NCBI RefSeq assembly: GCF_022179245.1
Contig: NZ_BPQM01000092.1
Span: 18,500 to 82,499 of the forward strand
Length of the DNA: 64,000 bases
Direction: 5' to 3'
From: Methylobacterium gregans
GTDB taxonomy: Bacteria > Pseudomonadota > Alphaproteobacteria > Rhizobiales > Beijerinckiaceae
Shown here: piece after piece, positions 19,878 through 29,623 of the stretch
Layout: every line of letters begins with the position of its first letter
Numbering within the stretch: position 1 is the stretch's first letter
Position numbers and translations under genes: made by a program
The notes under the pieces: model-generated
The model's input: the letters and a program-made list of their open reading frames with translations, nothing else
The model's database searches: none
Told to the model about the DNA's origin: nothing

Positions 19878-19930
19878 GGGGCAGGGCAGGGCCGACGATC
19901 CCAGCGACCTCCGCTGATCCTGCCTGCCCC
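19878..19930 (-). terminator. Probable terminator of lysK
   Basis: A long stem pairs GGGGCAGGGCAGG (19878-19890) with CCTGCCTGCCCC (19919-19930), one base bulged, around an inner AGCG/CGCT stem. It begins about 35 nt beyond the lysK stop on the minus strand and lies in the gap before the small leftward gene at 19580-19777. Confidence 0.6.
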
Positions 19931-19964
19931 CTCCGGGAAGGGCCCGAAGGAGGCCGCTTCGCCC

Positions 19965-21656
19965 TCAGGCCGCTGTCCGGCCTGCCGTGAAGGCGGCGTG
20001 ATCGGCGATCAGGGCACCCGAGAGCGCCGCGGCAATGAGGGCGCGCGTCTCCTCGACGCCGTAGAGGGCGACGAAAGAGCCGAACCGGGGACCACGCGCC
20101 TCGCCGAACAGCACATTGTAGATCGTGCCGAACCACGCCTGCGACACGCCGGGTCGGCCGTCCGGGCTCTTGGCCTTGCCGGAGAGATCGGGGAAGTGGC
20201 GCCGCCCGACCTCGTAGACCGCGGCCTGCAGGGCCTCCGGATCGGTCGAGCCGGCATGCTCGGCCAGCGCCGCCGCCAGATCCTCCAGCGCCGCCCGCTC
20301 TTCCTGGGTCGGCTCGCGGTAGGTCTTCGCGGGGCGCACGAAGTCCCGGAAATAGGCGAGTGCGTGCCCGACCAGCCGGTCGAGATAGGGATGCGTCTGC
20401 GGCCCGATCCCGGGGGCGTAGCGCCGGATGAAGCCCCAGAGCACGCCCTTGTCCTCGGTGTTGGCCACCGCCGCGAGGTTCAGCAGCATTGCAAAGTTGA
20501 CGCCGCCGCCCTCGACCCGCTCCGCCTCGGGCGGCGCGCCCGCGTGCAGGTGCCAGACCGGGTTGCCGAGGCGCAGCTTGGCGTCCTGCTTCGGATAGCG
20601 GTCGAGGAAGTTCAGGTACTCGTCGACGTGGCGCGGAATCACATCGAAGAACAGGCGCTTGGCCTCGCGCGGCTTGTTGTACATGAACAGCGCGAGCGAG
20701 TCCGGCGTGCCGTAGGCGAGCCATTCGTCGATGGTCAGGCCGTTGCCCTTCGACTTCGAGATCTTCTGGCCCCGCTCGTCGAGGAAGAGCTCGTAGTTGA
20801 AGCCCTCCGGTGGCTCGGCGCCGAGCGCGCGGGCGATCTGGCCCGAGAGCTTGACCGAGTCGATCAGATCCTTGCCGGCCATCTCGTAGTCGATGCCGAG
20901 CGCCACCCAGCGCATCGCCCAGTCGGGCTTCCACTGCAGCTTGGCGTGGCCGCCGGTGAACGGGGTCTCGTAGGCCTCGCCCGTCGCAGGATCGCGCCAG
21001 GCGAGCGTGCCCTTGGCGGCGTCCACACGATCGATCGGCACCTGAAGGACGTGGCCGGTGACCGGGTGGATCGGCAGGAAGGGCGAGTAACTCGCCGAGC
21101 GCTCGGCGCGCAGCGAGGGCAGCATGATGTCCATCACCGCCTGGTAGCGCTCGGCCACCAGCATGAGCGTCGCGTCGAAGACGCCCGAGCGGTAGCACTC
21201 CGTCGCCGAGCGGAACTCGTAGTCGAAGCCGAACGCGTCGAGGAAGCGGCGCAGCTCCGCGTTGTTGTGCGCGCCGAAGCTGTCGTGCGTCCCGAAGGGA
21301 TCGGGCACCTTCGTCAGCGGCAGGTTGAGGGCGGCCTGCAGCATCTCGCGGTTCGGCACGTTGTCCGGCACCTTGCGCAGGCCGTCCATATCGTCCGAGA
21401 AGGCGATGAGACGCGTCGGCACCGCGTCCTTCGTCAGCACCCGGAAGGCGTGGCGCACCATCGAGGTGCGGGCCACCTCGCCGAAGGTGCCGATATGCGG
21501 CAGGCCCGACGGCCCGTAGCCGGTCTCGAACAGAACCTCGGCCTTGGGCTTGCGCTCCAGGCGCGCGACGAGCTTGCGCGCCTCCTCGAAGGGCCAGGCG
21601 GCGGCGTGCGCGGCGGCCTCGATCAGGTCGGGGTCGAGGGTGAGCGGGGCGGGCAT
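19965..21656 (-). CDS. lysK: Lysyl-tRNA synthetase, class I
   Basis: The enzyme charges tRNA-Lys with lysine. The 563-residue sequence is the class I (archaeal-type) form, not the usual bacterial class II LysS. The HIGH signature appears as PHIGTFGE (about residues 53-60), the KMSKS loop as KISKSKGN (about 295-302), and the C-terminal helical anticodon domain is intact. Class I LysRS is common in alphaproteobacteria, so this is probably the only or main lysyl-tRNA synthetase of the cell. ATG at 21656 is the first start with matching homology. It is preceded by about 90 bases without a gene. Confidence 0.96.
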   Translation of the reverse strand: MPAPLTLDPDLIEAAAHAAAWPFEEARKLVARLERKPKAEVLFETGYGPSGLPHIGTFGEVARTSMVRHAFRVLTKDAVPTRLIAFSDDMDGLRKVPDNVPNREMLQAALNLPLTKVPDPFGTHDSFGAHNNAELRRFLDAFGFDYEFRSATECYRSGVFDATLMLVAERYQAVMDIMLPSLRAERSASYSPFLPIHPVTGHVLQVPIDRVDAAKGTLAWRDPATGEAYETPFTGGHAKLQWKPDWAMRWVALGIDYEMAGKDLIDSVKLSGQIARALGAEPPEGFNYELFLDERGQKISKSKGNGLTIDEWLAYGTPDSLALFMYNKPREAKRLFFDVIPRHVDEYLNFLDRYPKQDAKLRLGNPVWHLHAGAPPEAERVEGGGVNFAMLLNLAAVANTEDKGVLWGFIRRYAPGIGPQTHPYLDRLVGHALAYFRDFVRPAKTYREPTQEERAALEDLAAALAEHAGSTDPEALQAAVYEVGRRHFPDLSGKAKSPDGRPGVSQAWFGTIYNVLFGEARGPRFGSFVALYGVEETRALIAAALSGALIADHAAFTAGRTAA

Positions 21657-21748
21657 GAAGCGGTACGTTCCAGCATGTGCCGAGAACCCGCCTCACTACG
21701 GTAGGGGCGCCGGACGGGTCAACGCGGGGCACCCATGCCGGCTCGGTC

Positions 21749-22606
21749 TCAGAACGGGCTCACGGGGAAGAAGCGCAGGTACAGCTCGGCGTACTTGCCG
21801 TCGTCCCAGAGCCGCTGGAGCGCGTCGTCGAGCGCGCGGGCGAGGCCTGCGTCCTCCTGGCGGGTCACGAGGCCGATGCCCTCCCCGAAATACCGGTTCT
21901 CCAGATAGTCGCCCCCCGTGAAGGCGCAGCACCCGGCCGCCTCCTGGCCGCCGAACCAGAGCGCGAGGTTGACGCCGTCCGCGAACAGGTACTCGGTCTC
22001 GCCGCGCTTCAGCGCGCCCTCTGCCGCCGCGAGATCGGTGAACTCCTTCGTCTGTGCCTTCGGGAAGAAGGCCCGGAGATAGGCCGCGTGGGCGCTGCCC
22101 GCGATCACCCCGACGCTGCGGCCCGCAAGCCCCTCGGGGGATGGGGGCGGCAGGGGCGGGCTCGTGCGGGCGGCGAAGCGGGCGGGCCAGCGGAAATAGG
22201 GCCTCGTCGCCAGGAACTTCTCTCGGAGCGTCGGGGTCAGCGGGATCGCCGCCGCGACCACGTCGCCCTGGCGCTCGTTCAGCGCGTCGAGCAGCGTGTC
22301 GAAGCGGCGCGCCTGCACCGTACAGGTGATCGCCAGGCGCTCGCACACGGCGCGGGCTAGCTCCACCGCGAAGCCGGTCGGCGCTCCGTCGGGACCGGCG
22401 AAGTGCAGCGGCGGGAACTCGTCGTCGGTGAGAAAGCGGACCGGGCGGCCGGTCTGGGGCGCCTCGATCCGCTCGCCACGCGCACGCGGGTTCCAGAAGT
22501 TCGGGATCCTTACGCTCTCGGAGGGAGCAGGATCGGCCCGGACCTGCTGCCCGGCAGGCGACAAGAACAGAACTGCCGCGATGATCACCCGGAATTTTTC
22601 AATCAT
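21749..22606 (-). CDS. Periplasmic solute-binding protein, family 3
   Basis: This 285-residue precursor has a signal peptide (residues 1-24, MIEKFRVIIAAVLFLSPAGQQVRA) and a family 3 (amino-acid type) binding fold. It carries FLTDDEFPPLHFAGPDGAPTG for the ligand cleft, GFAVELARAVCERL, GDVVAAAIPLTPTLREKF, SVGVIAGSAHAAYL and the tail ALQRLWDDGKYAELYLRFFP. ATG at 22606 is chosen because the signal peptide starts there. No permease or ATPase is nearby, so it may be an orphan receptor, a chemosensory component or work with a distant transporter. The ligand is unknown. Confidence 0.87.
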   Translation of the reverse strand: MIEKFRVIIAAVLFLSPAGQQVRADPAPSESVRIPNFWNPRARGERIEAPQTGRPVRFLTDDEFPPLHFAGPDGAPTGFAVELARAVCERLAITCTVQARRFDTLLDALNERQGDVVAAAIPLTPTLREKFLATRPYFRWPARFAARTSPPLPPPSPEGLAGRSVGVIAGSAHAAYLRAFFPKAQTKEFTDLAAAEGALKRGETEYLFADGVNLALWFGGQEAAGCCAFTGGDYLENRYFGEGIGLVTRQEDAGLARALDDALQRLWDDGKYAELYLRFFPVSPF

Positions 22607-22716
22607 GCCGAACGCGTCTTGACGGTTGAACAGTCCTGGTGTCCGCTGGCCCCGGTCAGGCGGCTCGGCTCGCACGCCTGTCTAGCACGTTCCGCGGGTC
22701 GCGGGAGCGGGTGTCC

Positions 22717-24630
22717 ATGTCGTTCCTGCGCCTCCTGCTCAGGCCCACCTCCGACGCGTCGGTCCTGCCGCCCGAGATCGCCTTCCTGCTGTGGGAGGGC
22801 GTGGCCGCATCGGATCTGGCCCGCGCCGCCGATCTCGCCCGGGCGAGCGGCACCGATGCGGCGACCGCCATGCTCAACGCCGGCTGGATCCACGAGGACG
22901 CCTACTACCGCGCGCTCGCCCGGGCGCTCGGCGCGACCTTCCTCGACGACGAGATCCCGTTCGGTCCGGGCCTGCGCTATCCCGACAGCCTCGTCGCGGG
23001 GCTCGCGCCGCTTGCCACGGGCGCGCTCGCGCCCTGCGTTCTGGCGCCCCGCGGGCCGCAGGTGGCCGAACTCCTCGAGACCGGATACCGGCGCGGCATG
23101 CCGGCGATCACCACGCCGACGCGGCTGCGCGAGGCGGTGTTCGCGGCGCGGGGTCCCGAGATCGCGGCCTACGCGGCGGACAACCTCCAGCGCCGGGCGC
23201 CGCACTGGGCCTTCGGGCGCGAGCCGGCCAACCGCTGGCTGCTGTTCCTCTTCCTGCTCGCCTGCACCGGGTTCTGCCTGTTCGCCGCACTGCCGCCGCC
23301 ACTCGCGTTGGCGGTCACGGTCGCTGTTCAGCTCGTGTTCCTGGCGATGACGGGCCTGCGGATCGGCGCCGCCTTCCTGGGGGCGGGGGTGATCGCGGCG
23401 CGCGCGCGACCGCTCGCGGAGGCGGAGCTGCCCACCTACACGGTGATGGTCGCGATGTATCGCGAGGGAGCCGTGGTCGACCGCCTCGTCCGGGCGATCG
23501 CCCGGCTCGACTACCCGCTCTCGAAGCTCGACGTGAAGTTCCTGATCGAGGCCGACGACGCCGAGACAGCGCGGGCGCTTGCCCGCATCCCCTTCCCGGC
23601 CCGGTTCGAGACGATCGTGATGCCGCCGGGCCTGCCGCGGACGAAGCCGCGCGCCCTCAACGCCGCCCTGCCCCTCGCGCGCGGCAGCCTGCTCGTCGTC
23701 TACGATGCCGAGGACGTGCCCGCGGAGGACCAGCTCCGGCTCGCCGCGTCCCTGTTCGCGCGCGCGCCCGCGACGACCGCCGCGCTGCAGGGCCGGCTGC
23801 TCGTCGACAACCCGGGCGATTCCTGGTTCGCCCGTTTCTTCACGCTGGAATATCTCGGGCTGTTCGGGGTGCTGAATCCGGCGCTCGCCCGCTGGCGCCT
23901 GCCGATGCCGCTCGGCGGCACCTCGACCCATTTCCGAACCCGCACCCTGCGCGATCTCCACGGCTGGGACGCCTGGAACGTCACCGAGGACGCCGATCTG
24001 GGCGTCCGCCTCGCGCTCGCAGGCTACGATGTCGGCGACCTGCCGAGCGGCACGATCGAGGAGGCGCCGATCCGCGGTCAGGCCTGGCTTCACCAGCGGG
24101 TGCGCTGGATCAAGGGCTTCCTCCAGACCAGCCTGACGCATGGAAGGGCGCCGCTGGAGACGCTCCGCCGTCTCGGCGCGGTCCGCGGTCTCGCGGCGCT
24201 GGCGCTCGTGCCCGGCGCGGTGCTCTCCGCCCTGGTCTATCCGCTCTACCTCGTGCTCTCGGTCTACGACCTGTTCCTGCGCGCGCAGCCGGAGACGACG
24301 ACCCTGCTGTCCCGCATGCCGCAGGGCCTGTCCATGCTGCTCTTCTGGGCCGGGTTCTTCGCCCTGATGCTGCCGGCGGCGCTCGGCTGCGTCCGGCGGG
24401 GCTGGCTCGACCTCATCGTCTGGGTGCCCCTGATGCCGTTCTACTTCTGCTGCGTCAGCCTCGCGGCTTGGCTCGCCGTGTTCGAGCTGGTGCGGGCGCC
24501 GAACCGCTGGAACAAGACCGAGCACGGCCTTGCCCGGAGCTCGCGCAGCGGGCTGCTGCGACTGGGACGGCGCGCCCCGGGTGAGGGCGCCTACCCGGCA
24601 TCTTTCAGGGCGGTGAGGCCTTCGCGGTAG
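22717..24630 (+). CDS. Membrane glycosyltransferase (GT2) with a GspE-type N-terminal domain
   Basis: The 637-residue protein starts with a soluble domain (about 10-150). Its helical pattern (AADLARASGTDAATAMLNAG, then DAYYRALARALGATFLDD) matches the N-terminal module of type II secretion ATPases (GspE/MshE). Two membrane segments follow, then a family 2 glycosyltransferase core with YDAED as metal site, TEDADLGVRLA as acceptor or base region and QRVRWIKGF as the processive QxxRW motif, then three or more C-terminal membrane helices. This design is typical of processive beta-glycan synthases. MshE-type modules can bind cyclic di-GMP, so allosteric control is possible. Start 22717 follows GGGAGCGG. 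The last 40 bases overlap the convergent gene. Confidence 0.88.
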   Translation: MSFLRLLLRPTSDASVLPPEIAFLLWEGVAASDLARAADLARASGTDAATAMLNAGWIHEDAYYRALARALGATFLDDEIPFGPGLRYPDSLVAGLAPLATGALAPCVLAPRGPQVAELLETGYRRGMPAITTPTRLREAVFAARGPEIAAYAADNLQRRAPHWAFGREPANRWLLFLFLLACTGFCLFAALPPPLALAVTVAVQLVFLAMTGLRIGAAFLGAGVIAARARPLAEAELPTYTVMVAMYREGAVVDRLVRAIARLDYPLSKLDVKFLIEADDAETARALARIPFPARFETIVMPPGLPRTKPRALNAALPLARGSLLVVYDAEDVPAEDQLRLAASLFARAPATTAALQGRLLVDNPGDSWFARFFTLEYLGLFGVLNPALARWRLPMPLGGTSTHFRTRTLRDLHGWDAWNVTEDADLGVRLALAGYDVGDLPSGTIEEAPIRGQAWLHQRVRWIKGFLQTSLTHGRAPLETLRRLGAVRGLAALALVPGAVLSALVYPLYLVLSVYDLFLRAQPETTTLLSRMPQGLSMLLFWAGFFALMLPAALGCVRRGWLDLIVWVPLMPFYFCCVSLAAWLAVFELVRAPNRWNKTEHGLARSSRSGLLRLGRRAPGEGAYPASFRAVRPSR

Positions 24631-25454
24631 GTCGGGAAAGCGAGATCCACGCCGAGTTCCTCCCGGATCAGCCGGTTCCGCACGCGCTTGTTCTCTCCGT
24701 AGAAGCTGCGCGCCATCGGGCTGAGATCGGCGGTCTCGAAATCGACCTCGGGCGGCAGCGGCAGACCGGCGATCCCAGCCGCGTACTCCGTCACCACCTG
24801 CGGGGGCGCCGGCTCGTCGTCGGTGACGTTGTAGACGGCACCCGCTCGGGGACGATCGATCGAGGCCGCGAGCGTTGCCGCGATGTCGTCGATGTGGATC
24901 CGGTTGAAGACTTGGCCGCGCTTGACGATGCGCTGCGAGCGGCCCTCCCGCAGCTTCACGATCGGATTGCGGCCGGGCCCATAGATGCCCGACAGCCGGA
25001 AGACCTGCACGGTCTTGCCCGTGTCGCGGCCGAGGTCGAGCCAGGCGTTCTCCACCGCGAGCCGCATCTTCGAGCGGGCGCTGAGGGGCGAGGGCTCGGT
25101 CGTCTCGTCGATCCAGGCACCGCCGTGATCGCCGTAGACCCCGATCGTCGAGAGATAGCCGATCCAGCGGATGCGGCTGCCCACGATGGCGTCCTGGTAG
25201 GCGCGCAGCGTCGGATCGCCCTCCGCGTCCGGCGGCACGGAGACGAGGAGCACGTCGGTGTCGGCAAGATCCTCGGCGATGCAGGAATCCGCCCCCTCCG
25301 GCCCGAAGGCGCGCACCGCGAATCCGGTCTCGTCCGAGAGCGCGCGGGCCTTCTCCGGGTCGGTCACGCTCGCCCGGATCCGGCCGAAGCGCCCGCGCTG
25401 GCTCTCGGCGAAGCGTCGGGCCGAGAAACCGAGGCCGAAGACGAACAGGTTCAT
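24591..25454 (-). CDS. NAD(P)-dependent epimerase/reductase of the YeeZ type
   Basis: This is a 287-residue cytoplasmic protein with an N-terminal Rossmann motif (MNLFVFGLGFSARRFAE). The extended SDR pattern includes YLSTIGVYGDHGG and FRLSGIYGPGRNPIV, and IDDIAATLAAS follows. This arrangement is found in YeeZ-like proteins, whose substrates are not known. The catalytic Tyr-x3-Lys of classical SDRs is not obvious, so it may bind rather than turn over a nucleotide sugar-like ligand. It starts 7 nt after the queG stop, so the two genes form an operon, and it overlaps the glycosyltransferase gene tail-to-tail by 40 bp. Confidence 0.82.
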   Translation of the reverse strand: MNLFVFGLGFSARRFAESQRGRFGRIRASVTDPEKARALSDETGFAVRAFGPEGADSCIAEDLADTDVLLVSVPPDAEGDPTLRAYQDAIVGSRIRWIGYLSTIGVYGDHGGAWIDETTEPSPLSARSKMRLAVENAWLDLGRDTGKTVQVFRLSGIYGPGRNPIVKLREGRSQRIVKRGQVFNRIHIDDIAATLAASIDRPRAGAVYNVTDDEPAPPQVVTEYAAGIAGLPLPPEVDFETADLSPMARSFYGENKRVRNRLIREELGVDLAFPTYREGLTALKDAG

Positions 25455-25460
25455 GGATCT

Positions 25461-26633
25461 CTAGGTCTCCGGATCGTGCGCCAGCGCCGCCCGCCACTCC
25501 GCCCGCACATGCGGGTCGGCCTCGGCCGCGCCGTGCCGGGCGTGCAACTCACTGAGCGCCGCGCTGTCGAGGTAGCGCGCCGCGGCCCAGACGGCCATGC
25601 CCCGCACGAGTGGCGAGGCGTCGGCGAGATGGTCGAGTGCCGCCGCGCCGAGGGCAGGGTCGCCCGCGTTGCCGATCGCGATCAGCACGTTGCGCAGGAA
25701 GCGGTCGCGGCCCGTGCGCTTGACGGGCGTGCCGGCGAACCGCGCCCGGAAGGCGGCGTCGTCGAGGGTCGCGAGTTCCGCCAGCGGCGGCGCGGCGAGG
25801 TCGTCGCGGGCGCTCATCCGGGCCTCGGCGGCCGCGTGCGCGAACTTGTTCCAGGGGCAGATTGCGAGGCAATCGTCGCAGCCGAAGACGCGGTTGCCCA
25901 TCGGGCGCCGGAATTCCTCGGGGATCGGCCCAGCGTGCTCGATGGTCAGGTAGGAGAGGCAGCGCCGCGCGTCGAGCCGGTAGGGCTCGGGGAAGGCCCC
26001 CGTCGGGCAGACGTCGAGGCAGGCCCGGCAGGAACCGCAGCGGCTCACGCCGGCCGCGTCCGGCTCCATCGCGGCGGCGCTGTAGATCGCGCCGAGCAGG
26101 AGCCAGTTGCCATGCTCGCGCGAGAGCAGCACCGTGTGCTTGCCCTGCCAGCCGAGGCCCGCGGCCTCGGCAAGCGGCTTCTCCATCACCGGGGCCGTGT
26201 CGACGAAGACCTTCACGGGCCGGCCGGACTTCGCCGAGAGATAACCGCCGAGTTCCTTCAGCTTGCCTTTGAGCACCTCGTGATAATCGCGCCGCTGCGC
26301 ATAGGCGGCGATCGCGCCGCGATCTCGGCGCGCGAGGAGGTCGAGCGGGTCCGTCTCGGGCTTGTAGCTCATGGCGAGCACCCAGATGCTGCGCACCTCG
26401 GGCCAGAGCGTCGCCGGATCCGCGCGCTGGTCGGCGCGCTCTTCCATCCAGCTCATCTCGCCCTGCGCGCCCTCCGCGAGCCACGCGCCCAGGCGTTCGG
26501 GCAGCAGCGGCACCGCGTCGGGCCCGGCCAGGCCGAGCGCACAGAAGCCAAGCGCCCGGGCCCGCGCCTCGACCAAGCGGCGCAGGTCGGCGCCCGCATA
26601 GGTACGCTTGGTGTTGAAGGCCTGCACGCTCAT
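25461..26633 (-). CDS. queG: Epoxyqueuosine reductase
   Basis: The enzyme performs the last step of queuosine synthesis in tRNA, reducing epoxyqueuosine with cobalamin and two [4Fe-4S] clusters. In 390 residues the family landmarks appear in order: [14 protein letters not shown] with the catalytic Asp, [11 protein letters not shown], the first cluster [12 protein letters not shown], then [13 protein letters not shown], and a HEAT-like C-terminal domain ([20 protein letters not shown]). I start at ATG 26633 (MSVQAF), which gives the usual length; the frame runs nine codons further upstream without homology. It leads an operon with the YeeZ-like gene. Confidence 0.94.
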   Translation of the reverse strand: MSVQAFNTKRTYAGADLRRLVEARARALGFCALGLAGPDAVPLLPERLGAWLAEGAQGEMSWMEERADQRADPATLWPEVRSIWVLAMSYKPETDPLDLLARRDRGAIAAYAQRRDYHEVLKGKLKELGGYLSAKSGRPVKVFVDTAPVMEKPLAEAAGLGWQGKHTVLLSREHGNWLLLGAIYSAAAMEPDAAGVSRCGSCRACLDVCPTGAFPEPYRLDARRCLSYLTIEHAGPIPEEFRRPMGNRVFGCDDCLAICPWNKFAHAAAEARMSARDDLAAPPLAELATLDDAAFRARFAGTPVKRTGRDRFLRNVLIAIGNAGDPALGAAALDHLADASPLVRGMAVWAAARYLDSAALSELHARHGAAEADPHVRAEWRAALAHDPET

Positions 26634-26698
26634 CCGGGGTCGCCGCACGCGCCGGGGCAACCCGGCGACGGCGTCCGTCTATCCCATCGGGGGCTGCA

Positions 26699-28054
26699 TC
26701 ACACGCCGGTCAGCATGTCGACCAGAAGCTTCAGGTTCAGCACCACGATGATCCCCGCGATCGCCCAGGCCAGCCATTTGAGCCAGCCCGGCACCACCAG
26801 CGCGCCCATCTTGGCCCGGTCCGAGACGAAGCTGACGAGCGGGATCACCGCGAAGGGCAATTGCATCGAGAGCACCACCTGGCTCAGCACGAGGAGCTTG
26901 GCCGTGCCCGCATCGCCGTAGAGGACCGCCACCACGACGACCGGCACGATGGCGATGCCGCGGGTGATCAGGCGCCGAGCCCAGTTCGGCAGGCGCAGGC
27001 GCAGGAAACCCTCCATCACGATCTGGCCGGCGAGCGTGGCGGTCACCGTCGAGTTGAGGCCCGATGCCAGGAGCGCCACGGCGAACAGCGTCGAGGCGAG
27101 GCCGACGCCGAGCAGCGGCGAGAGCAGCTCGTAGGCCTGCTCGATCTCCTCCACGTCGGTGCGCCCGCTCGCGTGGAACACGGAAGCCGCCAGGATCAGG
27201 ATCGCGGCGTTGACGAAGAGCGCGAGCGTCAGGGCGATGGTGGAATCCGCCACCGCGAAGCGCAGGGCCTCGCGCTTGCCCGCGAGGTCGCGGGGGTAGG
27301 CCCGGGTCTGCACGATCGAGGAATGCAGGTAGAGGTTGTGGGGCATTACCGTGGCGCCGATGATGCCGATGGCGATGTAGAGGGCGGCCGGGTTCGTGAC
27401 GATCTCGCGCGACGGCATGAAGCCGCCGAGCACCGCCGCGACCGGGGGAGCGGCCAGCGCGATCTGCACCGCGAAGCAGACGAAGATGACGGTGAGCAGC
27501 CCGATCACGAAGGCTTCGAGCGCCCGGAAGCCCCGGCGGAGCAGCAGCAGCACCACCAGCACGTCGAGGGCGGTGATCACGGCGCCGAGCCAGAGCGGCA
27601 GGCCGAAGAGCAGCTTCAGGGCGATCGCCGTGCCGATCACCTCGGCGAGGTCGCAGGCGATGATCGCCGCCTCGCAGGCGAGCCAGAGCGCGAAGCCCAC
27701 GGGCCGCGGATAGGCGTCGCGGCAGGCCTGGGCGAGGTCGCGCCCCGTGGCGATGCCGAGCCGGGCACTGAGCGCCTGCAGCACGACCGCCATCAGGTTC
27801 GAGATCAGGATGACGGCGAGAAGCGTGTAACCGAACTGGGCGCCGCCCGCGATGTCGGTCGCCCAGTTGCCCGGGTCCATGTAGCCGACCGCCACCATGT
27901 AACCCGGCCCCAGGAAGCCGAGGAGCCGCCGCGGCCAGGATCCGCCCGCGCGCACCGCCACGCTGGCATTCAGGGCGCCGAGGCTCGGCTCATCCGCGGG
28001 ACGCGCGGAACGCCAGCTCGGGTCCGGGGCGACGGGGTGCGGGCTGACGTTCAC
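26699..28054 (-). CDS. mntH: Nramp-family manganese/iron proton symporter
   Basis: This inner-membrane importer takes up Mn2+ (and Fe2+) with protons. The 451 residues contain about eleven membrane helices. The metal-binding [17 protein letters not shown] lies in helix 1 and [15 protein letters not shown] in helix 6. The annotated start is GTG 28054 with GAGGATC upstream. A longer frame to 28096 would begin inside the -10 box of the promoter identified here, so it is ruled out. It is divergent from mntR, and the shared operator suggests repression when manganese is plentiful. Confidence 0.95.
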   Translation of the reverse strand: MNVSPHPVAPDPSWRSARPADEPSLGALNASVAVRAGGSWPRRLLGFLGPGYMVAVGYMDPGNWATDIAGGAQFGYTLLAVILISNLMAVVLQALSARLGIATGRDLAQACRDAYPRPVGFALWLACEAAIIACDLAEVIGTAIALKLLFGLPLWLGAVITALDVLVVLLLLRRGFRALEAFVIGLLTVIFVCFAVQIALAAPPVAAVLGGFMPSREIVTNPAALYIAIGIIGATVMPHNLYLHSSIVQTRAYPRDLAGKREALRFAVADSTIALTLALFVNAAILILAASVFHASGRTDVEEIEQAYELLSPLLGVGLASTLFAVALLASGLNSTVTATLAGQIVMEGFLRLRLPNWARRLITRGIAIVPVVVVAVLYGDAGTAKLLVLSQVVLSMQLPFAVIPLVSFVSDRAKMGALVVPGWLKWLAWAIAGIIVVLNLKLLVDMLTGV

Positions 28055-28094
28055 GAAGATCCTCGTACCGAGAGCCGGAACGGCCCATTGGCAC

Positions 28095-28123
28095 AATATA
28101 GCTCGTGCTATAACGGTTGTGAA
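28095..28123 (-). promoter_or_regulatory. mntH promoter with overlapping palindromic operator (likely MntR site)
   Basis: On the minus strand TTCACA (28118-28123) and TATATT (28095-28100) are separated by 17 bp, a good sigma-70 layout. A palindrome TATAGC-TCGT-GCTATA (28097-28112) covers the -10 box and part of the spacer, where a bound repressor would block RNA polymerase. The neighbouring gene encodes MntR. Assignment of the protein to this site is inferred from context. Confidence 0.7.
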
Positions 28124-28258
28124 CAGCTAAGTCGCTGCGCTGCAAAGCGCGCCGCCTCCACCGGGCGGCGGCCCGGGGGCTCCCGACGGGCGGACTCCTG
28201 GGCTATGAGGACCGCCAGTCCTTCCGCGCGTCATCTGCCAGACGAGGTGTCCCGACCG

Positions 28259-28714
28259 ATGCAGGCCCGCCGCACGACCGCCCCCGCGGGAGACCCGCTC
28301 GTCGATCCGGAGATCCATGTCGCGAGCTTCCGGCAGGCCCGCGAGGCCCGGCGCTCGGAACTCGCCGAGGACTATGTCGAGTTGATCGCCGACCTGATCG
28401 GCGACGGCGGCGAGGCTCGGCAGGTCGACATCGCGGCCCGCCTCGGCGTGGCGCAGCCGACCGTCGCCAAGATGCTCAAGCGGCTCGCCGAGGACGGCCT
28501 GGTGCAGCAGCGGCCCTACCGGGGCGTCTTCCTCACGGAGGCCGGGCGGATCCTGGCCGACCAGGCGCGGGAGCGTCACAGGATCGTGGAGCGCTTCCTC
28601 TGCGCGCTCGGCGTCAGCCCCGAGACGGCGCGGCGCGACGCGGAGGGCATCGAGCACCACGTCAGTGGCGAGACGCTGGCAGCGTTCCGGCGTTTCGCGG
28701 ATGGCGGAGGATAG
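28259..28714 (+). CDS. mntR: Manganese-responsive transcriptional regulator, DtxR family
   Basis: The 151-residue protein closely matches the E. coli type of Mnt[27 protein letters not shown] leads into the winged helix ([21 protein letters not shown]), then [12 protein letters not shown] and the metal-binding dimer domain [30 protein letters not shown] with its Glu and His ligands. When charged with Mn2+ it should bind the palindrome at 28097-28112 and shut off mntH. ATG at 28259 gives the family length, with GAGGTG upstream; ATG 28205 would add 18 residues. The gene ends 6 nt before the convergent transglutaminase gene. Confidence 0.94.
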   Translation: MQARRTTAPAGDPLVDPEIHVASFRQAREARRSELAEDYVELIADLIGDGGEARQVDIAARLGVAQPTVAKMLKRLAEDGLVQQRPYRGVFLTEAGRILADQARERHRIVERFLCALGVSPETARRDAEGIEHHVSGETLAAFRRFADGGG

Positions 28715-28720
28715 GAGCCC

Positions 28721-29623
28721 CTATATCGCCAGCGCCAGTTCCGGCACCGCCTCATCCTCCGGGATCACGTCCACCTCGACCCGAAGCCGCTGACGGCCCG
28801 AGGCGGTGACGATGCCGTCGATCGGGGCGACATCGCCGTAGTCGCGCCCGCGCGCCACCACGATGTGGTCGTTGCCCACGGCGCAGTCGTTCGTCGGGTC
28901 GAGGCCAAGCCAGCCCGAACCACACCAGACCGCGACCCAGGCGTGGCTGGCATCCGCCCCCTGCAGGCGGGGGCGGCCGGGCGGCGGCGTGGTGCGCAGG
29001 TACCCGCTGACATAGGCCGCCGGCAGGCCCATGCCGCGAAGCCCCGCGATCATCACGTGGGCGAAGTCCTGGCAGACCCCGGCGCGCAGCCGGAACGCCT
29101 CGGCGAGCGGCGTGTCGACGGCGGTGGCGCTCGAATCGAACCGGAAATCGGCCCGGATCCGGCGCATCAGGTCGTGGGCCGCGCCGTAGGCGCTGCGGCC
29201 CGCACGGAAACTCGCCCGGGCGTAGTCCGTCACCTCCGGCACCAGGGGCACGCGGGCACTCGGGAACAGGAAGTGCACGGGGGCCGCGCCCGAGAGGTCG
29301 CGGCTCGCCAGCACGGCGTCGCGCACCGCGTTCCAGGTGGGGCCGGCCTCCGGCTCGGGCGGTGCGGGGCGATCGACCGCGACGCGGGAATTGGCTTCGA
29401 CCACGAACTCGGCGTGGGGCGTGTCGAGACGGATGCCGAGCGCCTCGATGCCGAAATAGTCGCGCCGGGTCACGGCGTTGGCCGGGCTCGGCTCGATCGT
29501 CACCGCGCTCGCCAGCACGGTCTGGCCTTCGCCGTCCTGCGGCTTCAGCCGCAGGGAGCAGCGGGCGAAGCGCACGGGTCGGGCGTAGCGGTAGGTGGTG
29601 CGGTGGCGGAGCGTGTAGATCAC
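28721..29623 (-). CDS. Transglutaminase-like cysteine protein (third gene of the cassette)
   Basis: The 300-residue protein has the bacterial transglutaminase N-terminal beta domain ([20 protein letters not shown]) and a papain-like core. The triad is complete: Cys184 in AGVCQDFAH, His227 in DASHAWVAVW and Asp242 in GLDPTNDC. There is no signal peptide, so it acts in the cytoplasm. Proteins of this type either cross-link or, more often, hydrolyse amide bonds. The start is GTG 29623, in a GTGA overlap with the stop of the ATP-grasp/alpha-E gene, and GGGGGG serves as ribosome site. The tight coupling says it works in the same pathway. The substrate is unknown. Confidence 0.92.
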   Translation of the reverse strand: MIYTLRHRTTYRYARPVRFARCSLRLKPQDGEGQTVLASAVTIEPSPANAVTRRDYFGIEALGIRLDTPHAEFVVEANSRVAVDRPAPPEPEAGPTWNAVRDAVLASRDLSGAAPVHFLFPSARVPLVPEVTDYARASFRAGRSAYGAAHDLMRRIRADFRFDSSATAVDTPLAEAFRLRAGVCQDFAHVMIAGLRGMGLPAAYVSGYLRTTPPPGRPRLQGADASHAWVAVWCGSGWLGLDPTNDCAVGNDHIVVARGRDYGDVAPIDGIVTASGRQRLRVEVDVIPEDEAVPELALAI

